From assembly GCA_019690055.1 (NCBI GenBank), contig JADGGF010000181.1:1-8181 (forward strand): DNA of 8,181 nucleotides. The letters run 5' to 3'. Source of the DNA: Micromonosporaceae bacterium (lineage in GTDB: Bacteria > Actinomycetota > Actinomycetes > Mycobacteriales > Micromonosporaceae). The translations under genes were made by a program, and so were the position numbers. Below, in pieces: positions 4,935 through 8,181 of the stretch (position 1 is its first letter; each line of letters opens with the position of its first letter). The notes under the pieces were generated by a model. That model made no database searches and was not told the origin of the DNA. It saw only the letters and a program-made list of their open reading frames with translations.

Positions 4935-6050
4935 GTGCAAACGTTTGACGTCGCGATCGTCGGCACGGGCGGAATCGCCGCCTACCATGCTCAGTCCCTG
5001 GCCGCGCTCGCCGGCCGGGTGCGCATCGTGGCCGCGGTCGACATCGACGAAGATCGGCTCGCCGAGTTCGGGACCCGCTTCGAGGTACCCCGGCTGCACC
5101 GCGACCTCGCTGAGCTGTTCGCCGCCGGCCCACCGGACATCGTCGACCTGTGCACCCCGCCGGGCGTGCACGCCCAGCAGGCGATCGCCTGCCTCGACCA
5201 CGGGGTCACCGTGGTCTGCGAGAAGCCGCCGGCGCTGAGCCTGGCCGAGCTGGACCGCATCGCGGCGCGCACCGAAGCCGCCGGACCGCACTTCGCGACC
5301 ATCTTCCAGCACCGCTTCGGCAGTGGTGGCCTCGCGCTGGCCGCGCTGCGCCGCGAGGGCGCGTTCGGGACGCCGACCACCGCGGTCTGCGACACGCTGT
5401 GGTACCGGCCGGACGAGTACTTCGCGGCCTCGTGGCGCGGCCGCTGGGAGACCGAGGGCGGCGGGCCGACCCTGGGCCACGGCATCCACCAGATGGACCT
5501 GATGCTCGCCATCCTCGGGCCGTGGCGGGAGGTGGTCGCGGTCGCGGCCCGGCAGGCGAAGCCGACCGCGACCGAGGACCTCTCGTGCGCCATCGTCACC
5601 TTCGACAGCGGGGCGGTGGCAACCGTGGTCAACAGCCTGGTCTCACCGCGCCAGACCAGCTACCTGCGCTTCGACTTCACCGACGCGACGGTCGAGCTCG
5701 CCCACCTCTACGGGTACGACGACGCCGACTGGACGGTCACCGGCGCCCCCGGCCACGAGGAGCGCGTCCGTGCACTGTGGACGTCCCGGCTCACCGGTGT
5801 CCCCAGCGGCCACACCGCGCAGTTCACCCACGTGCTCGACGCGCTGGAGGCGGGCAAGCCGCCGCCGGTCACCCCGGCCGACGTCCGGCTGACGATGGAG
5901 CTGGTCACCGCCATCTACGCGTCGGCGTTCACGGGTCGCCCCGTGCGGCGGGGCGAGGTCGTGCCGGGATCCCCGTTCTACGAACGAATGGAGGGCGCCG
6001 GCGCCCCGTGGCCGACCGTCGTCCCCGCTCCCCGGATGGCCTTGGCATGA
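4935..6050 (+). CDS. Gfo/Idh/MocA-family NAD(P)-dependent oxidoreductase
   Basis: This 371-residue cytoplasmic dehydrogenase probably oxidises a sugar, sugar acid or inositol derivative brought in by the adjacent transporter. The N-terminal Rossmann fold shows VGTGGIA at residues 9-15, an acidic AVDID turn near residues 34-38, and the family EKP motif at E96-K97-P98, where K97 is the expected catalytic lysine. The second domain has GGGPTLGHGIHQMD with H185 and D188. The Asp found four residues before the histidine in myo-inositol dehydrogenases is a glycine here (G181). The start is a GTG at 4935-4937 with GGAGGAG at 4917-4923. An extended AG-rich stretch brings further purines to within 7 bases of the start. 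The stop overlaps an ATG (ATGA at 6047-6050), so the gene once formed an operon with the following broken gene. The exact substrate is unknown. Confidence 0.92.
   Translation: MQTFDVAIVGTGGIAAYHAQSLAALAGRVRIVAAVDIDEDRLAEFGTRFEVPRLHRDLAELFAAGPPDIVDLCTPPGVHAQQAIACLDHGVTVVCEKPPALSLAELDRIAARTEAAGPHFATIFQHRFGSGGLALAALRREGAFGTPTTAVCDTLWYRPDEYFAASWRGRWETEGGGPTLGHGIHQMDLMLAILGPWREVVAVAARQAKPTATEDLSCAIVTFDSGAVATVVNSLVSPRQTSYLRFDFTDATVELAHLYGYDDADWTVTGAPGHEERVRALWTSRLTGVPSGHTAQFTHVLDALEAGKPPPVTPADVRLTMELVTAIYASAFTGRPVRRGEVVPGSPFYERMEGAGAPWPTVVPAPRMALA
4936..4949. promoter_or_regulatory. LacI-type operator-like palindrome over the start codon
   Basis: CAAACGTTTG (4938-4947) is a perfect 10-bp palindrome with the central CG typical of LacI/CcpA-type operators. 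With flanks, 12 of 14 bases match the general pattern TGCAAACGTTTGCA. It overlaps the GTG start and codons 2-5 of the oxidoreductase gene. No LacI-family gene is in the window, and these bases are also coding, so chance is a real possibility. Confidence 0.35.
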
Positions 6051-6517
6051 GCGAGCCAGCGGTGACCGACGCGGAGCGGCGGTCACAGTCCACTATGGAT
6101 CGGCGCCGCTCCTGCGGTACGTGTTCGACGCCCGGTTCACCAACGTGAGCGACGCCACGATCTCCATCGGCAGCCCGACGACCCGGGGGCGGCCCAACGC
6201 CGGATACGGCGGGCTGTTCTGGCGCGGCCCGCGGTCGTTCACCGGTGGGGTCGTCCGGATTCCCGGCACAACCGGCGGTGACGAACTCATGGGCGTGCGG
6301 GCGCCCTGGCTCGCGTTCACCGGCGTCCATGATGGACACGGCCGCTCCTCCACCCTGGTGATGGTCGACTGGCCGGCCAACGCCGGCGACGGCCGGCTCA
6401 CTCGGGGCGGTGCCGACGGGGCGATCGGCCCGCGCTGGTTCGTCCGGTCGACGCCGTTCGCCGCCGTATGTCCGGCGCCGTTCTTCGACACCGATACTGC
6501 CCGTCGCCCCCGGGGAA
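6047..6517 (+). pseudogene. Broken DUF6807 (PmoA-like) gene
   Basis: This is the remnant of a gene for the DUF6807 family, labelled 'methane oxygenase PmoA' in some databases although it is not the membrane monooxygenase subunit. The ATG overlaps the oxidoreductase stop (ATGA) and begins MSEPAVTDAE. The reading then has to move back one base near 6072-6082 to continue as VTVHYGSAPLLRYV, which looks like the family's N-terminus. That piece runs directly into FDARFTNVSD at 6124 and then SPTTRGR...GYGGLFWRGPRSFTGG, which belongs to the C-terminal half. The central block with the HP...DHxWHxG and NFWGG motifs, roughly 120-140 residues, is absent. A further one-base shift near 6493 restores LPVAPGE, after which the family match stops. 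A nominal GTG reading frame from 6121 exists, but it has no ribosome binding site and covers only a fragment. Confidence 0.75.
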
Positions 6518-6943
6518 GCGGGGCTCCCCGAGGCGGGCGACGCGGTGTTCACCTTCCCGCCCGAGGTCCTTGCCGACCCGGAGGCCTATGCCCGCGCGGC
6601 CAAGCTGCCACCGTGGCGGCCGGCGAGGCGGCGGTCGCGGCGCCGGCCCGGGCCCGGCGCGACCTGGCGATCGAGGGGTATCTGTCGCTTGTGGATCGGG
6701 TCCGCGCCGACGGTCCCGACGCGCTGCGAGCCCTGTACGACGCGGCGGCCCGGCTGGTCGCCGGCCGTACGGCCGAGTGGGAACAGCGGTGGCGCGGCGG
6801 CGCAGGCGGCGGCGACCACGGACCACCTCGCCGCCCTCGCCGCCGGGGACGGCAGCCACCTGCGCGACCCGGTCGTCCGGCGTCGGGCGGCGGCGTCACC
6901 GTGGCGGTGCGGCATGTGCGGCCGGCTGCAGGTGTGGGTCTAG
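6518..6943 (+). pseudogene. Unidentified frame-broken coding remnant
   Basis: Protein-like sequence with good GC3 bias continues here but changes frame. AGDAVFTFPPEVLADPEAYA is in the frame starting at 6518. RRDLAIEGYLSLVDRVRADG and LYDAAARLVAGRTAEWEQRW are one base back (about 6613-6796). TDHLAALAAGDGSHLRDPVV returns to the first frame and ends with a CGMC motif and the TAG at 6941-6943. The middle piece reads like an amphipathic helical domain. I do not recognise the family. It may be the 3' part of a gene fused to the DUF6807 remnant by a deletion, or one gene with two compensating indels. The amidohydrolase gene starts 25 bases later, so the original gene was probably cotranscribed with it. 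Confidence 0.5.
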
Positions 6944-6968
6944 CATCGGCGCCGGAGGGAGCCGACCG

Positions 6969-7985
6969 ATGACGACGTACGCTCGCGTGATCCGGGCCTG
7001 GACGGGTGAGGGCTGGGTCGACGATGCTGTGGTATCCATCGACGATGATCACATCGCAGTGGTCCCGACCGAGCCCGACGAGCCGGTCGGGCGGATCGAC
7101 GACACCCTGCTCCCGCCGGTGACCGACGCCCACGTCCACATCGGACTGTCCGACTTCGCGACCCGGGGCGCCGGGGCGCTGGCGCGCCTGCTCGACCTTG
7201 GCTGGGATCCGCCGGCGCTGTCCGCTGTTGTTGCCTCGTCGCCCTCGCCGGCCCCGGAGGTGCGGTGGGCCGGCACTTTCCTCACCGCCCCCGGCGGCTA
7301 CCCGAGCACCCGGGCCTGGGCCCCACCCGGCTCGGTCACCCCGGTCGCCACGCCCGAGCAGGCGGTTGCCGCGGTCGACGCCCAGCGCGGGCTCGGCGCG
7401 GCCGTCATCAAGGTCACCCTCAACGCCGACGCCGGCCCGGTGCTGCCCGACGACGTGCTGCGCGCGGTGGTCGACCGCGCCCACGAGCACGGCCTGGTGG
7501 TCGTGGCCCACGTCGAGGGCGCCGGGCAGCCGATGCGGGCCGTCGAAGCCGGGGTCGACTGGTTCGCCCACGCGCCGTGGACGCACCGGCTGAGCGACGC
7601 CGAGCTCGACGCCATGGTCGGCCGGGTCGGCTGGATCGGCACGTTGGACATCCACGGCCGCGGCGACTACGGCGACGACTACGCGCGGGCGCTGGACAAC
7701 GTGAGTCGGTTCGTCGCCCGCGGCGGCCCGGTCGCCTACGGCACCGACCTCGGCAACGCGCTCACCACCGCCGACGTGAACCCCCGGGAGGTCGCGGCCC
7801 TGCGCTCGGCCGGGGTCGACGGCGAGCGCCTGCTGGCGGCGGTCACCGGGGCCGGGCTGCTCCCCCGCTGGTCGCGCACCGCCAGCCTGCTGCCCGCCGA
7901 CGTCACTGGCACGGCGGACGCGCTCGACGCCCTGGCGCAGGCCCGTCCCGTCGACGCCGCCACCCTGCGGGCCATGGTGGGCTGA
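6969..7985 (+). CDS. Amidohydrolase-superfamily metal-dependent hydrolase
   Basis: This 338-residue cytoplasmic hydrolase belongs to the imidazolonepropionase/dihydroorotase-like amidohydrolases. A short N-terminal beta domain leads to PPVTDAHVHIG with the metal ligands H55 and H57. The other ligands of the superfamily are all present: K148 (VIKVTLN, the likely carboxylated lysine), H181 (VVAHVEG), H201 (WFAHAPWTH) and D260 (YGTDLGN). A binuclear metal centre is therefore expected. The start is the ATG at 6969, preceded by GGAGGGA (6954-6960) at 8 bases; the longer open frame upstream is the wrong phase of the remnant and not part of the protein. The substrate is unknown. A link to the sugar locus rests only on strand and closeness. 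The length is on the short side of the superfamily but complete. Confidence 0.88.
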   Translation: MTTYARVIRAWTGEGWVDDAVVSIDDDHIAVVPTEPDEPVGRIDDTLLPPVTDAHVHIGLSDFATRGAGALARLLDLGWDPPALSAVVASSPSPAPEVRWAGTFLTAPGGYPSTRAWAPPGSVTPVATPEQAVAAVDAQRGLGAAVIKVTLNADAGPVLPDDVLRAVVDRAHEHGLVVVAHVEGAGQPMRAVEAGVDWFAHAPWTHRLSDAELDAMVGRVGWIGTLDIHGRGDYGDDYARALDNVSRFVARGGPVAYGTDLGNALTTADVNPREVAALRSAGVDGERLLAAVTGAGLLPRWSRTASLLPADVTGTADALDALAQARPVDAATLRAMVG

Positions 7986-8015
7986 GGCACATACGGTACG
8001 AATCCCCCCAGCCGG

Positions 8016-8029
8016 CCGCTCGCGGGCGG
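8016..8029 (+). terminator. Weak hairpin after the amidohydrolase gene
   Basis: CCGCT (8016-8020) can pair with GGCGG (8025-8029), including one G-U pair, around a CGCG loop, 30 bases after the stop codon. It is short and lacks a U-tract. The gap between the stop and the tRNA (7986-8078) contains no other terminator candidate. Confidence 0.2.
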
Positions 8030-8061
8030 TAATCGGTCGCAAGGCGGGGTGCCGGCCTGGG

Positions 8062-8067
8062 TAAGCT
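8062..8067 (+). promoter_or_regulatory. -10 element of the tRNA gene
   Basis: TAAGCT fits the TAnnnT core and lies 11 bases before the mature tRNA 5' end, which is a usual distance. No convincing -35 is seen 16-18 bases upstream, so the call rests on the -10 and its position. Confidence 0.4.
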
Positions 8068-8078
8068 GACCGTGGTCC

Positions 8079-8152
8079 GGGGCGGTAGCTCAGCCGGTTA
8101 GAGCAGGGGACTCATAATCCCTCGGTCGCGGGTTCGAGTCCCGCCCGCCCCA
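8079..8152 (+). tRNA. tRNA with CAT anticodon, probably elongator tRNA-Met
   Basis: The 74 bases fold into a full cloverleaf: a 7-bp acceptor stem GGGGCGG/CCGCCCC, D stem GCTC/GAGC, anticodon stem GGGGA/TCCCT (one G-U), loop CTCATAA with anticodon CAT at 8113-8115, a 5-base variable loop, T stem GCGGG/CCCGC with loop TTCGAGT, and discriminator A8152. The 3' CCA is not encoded. It is not the initiator: the 1-72 pair is formed, and the three G-C pairs at the base of the anticodon loop are interrupted by A-T. The alternative is the isoleucine tRNA whose CAT anticodon is modified to lysidine, which the sequence alone does not exclude. Bases 8153-8181 show nothing further. Confidence 0.93.
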
Positions 8153-8181
8153 CAAGGAAAGTAGCCCTCGTGGCGGTGTGT

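Noticed and set aside
6468..6968. N-terminal extension of the amidohydrolase frame
   Set aside because: The translation upstream of 6969 is Arg/Gly/Ser-rich without protein character, while GGAGGGA lies 8 bases before the ATG at 6969.
6121..6972. A 283-codon GTG gene
   Set aside because: No ribosome binding site, an N-terminus in the middle of a DUF6807 domain, and non-protein-like stretches where the frame leaves the homology. It is better treated as remnants.
6549..8042. Long open frame on the minus strand (497 codons)
   Set aside because: It is antisense to the amidohydrolase gene, is rich in Arg, Gly, Pro and Ala without domain character, and has no ribosome binding site. It is a by-product of high GC.
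8079..8152. tRNA gene as attachment site of an integrated element
   Set aside because: No integrase gene and no repeat of the tRNA 3' end were seen in the window.
1..8181. CRISPR array, transposase, phage, toxin-antitoxin or riboswitch
   Set aside because: I looked through all gene-free stretches and the ORF content and found no regular spaced repeats, mobile-element genes or recognisable riboswitch architecture.

Overview
The window is high-GC DNA with GTG starts, GGAG-type ribosome binding sites and strongly G/C-ending codons. This is typical of an actinomycete, possibly Micromonosporales, although the family is a guess. It holds a small carbohydrate uptake and oxidation locus built around a divergent intergenic region, followed by a decayed stretch, an amidohydrolase gene and a tRNA gene.

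Left arm (minus strand, reading right to left from 4613 to 101): a ROK-family repressor, a lipoprotein sugar-binding protein, and two CUT1-type sugar ABC permeases whose reading frames overlap by 4 bases. The arm has no ATPase gene, so the transporter presumably uses a shared MsiK-type ATPase encoded elsewhere. Stem-loops lie at the end of the ROK gene, between the binding-protein and permease genes, and after the last gene. They fit an operon with uneven expression along its length.

Control region (4614-4934, 321 bases with no gene): a 27-bp inverted repeat that resembles xylose-type ROK operators sits on the ROK promoter. That promoter would start transcription almost exactly at the GTG, giving a leaderless mRNA. 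A second good promoter (TTGACC-17-TACGGT) drives the divergent arm. Between them is a 42-bp concentric palindrome with the core CCCCCTATAGGGGG, and the 7-mer GGTCACG recurs across the region.

Right arm (plus strand): an intact Gfo/Idh/MocA oxidoreductase (4935-6050). A former DUF6807/PmoA-like gene overlaps its stop codon by ATGA but is now broken by frameshifts and what looks like a large internal deletion (6047-6517). A frame-broken segment that I cannot identify follows (6518-6943). Then come an amidohydrolase with a full set of metal ligands (6969-7985) and a CAT-anticodon tRNA (8079-8152).

Taken together, the intact genes suggest ROK-controlled import of a sugar or sugar derivative and its oxidation by an NAD(P)-dependent dehydrogenase. 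The third enzyme-like member of the right arm appears to have been lost. The substrate cannot be read from the sequence. Nothing in the window looks like a mobile element, CRISPR array, phage or defence system.
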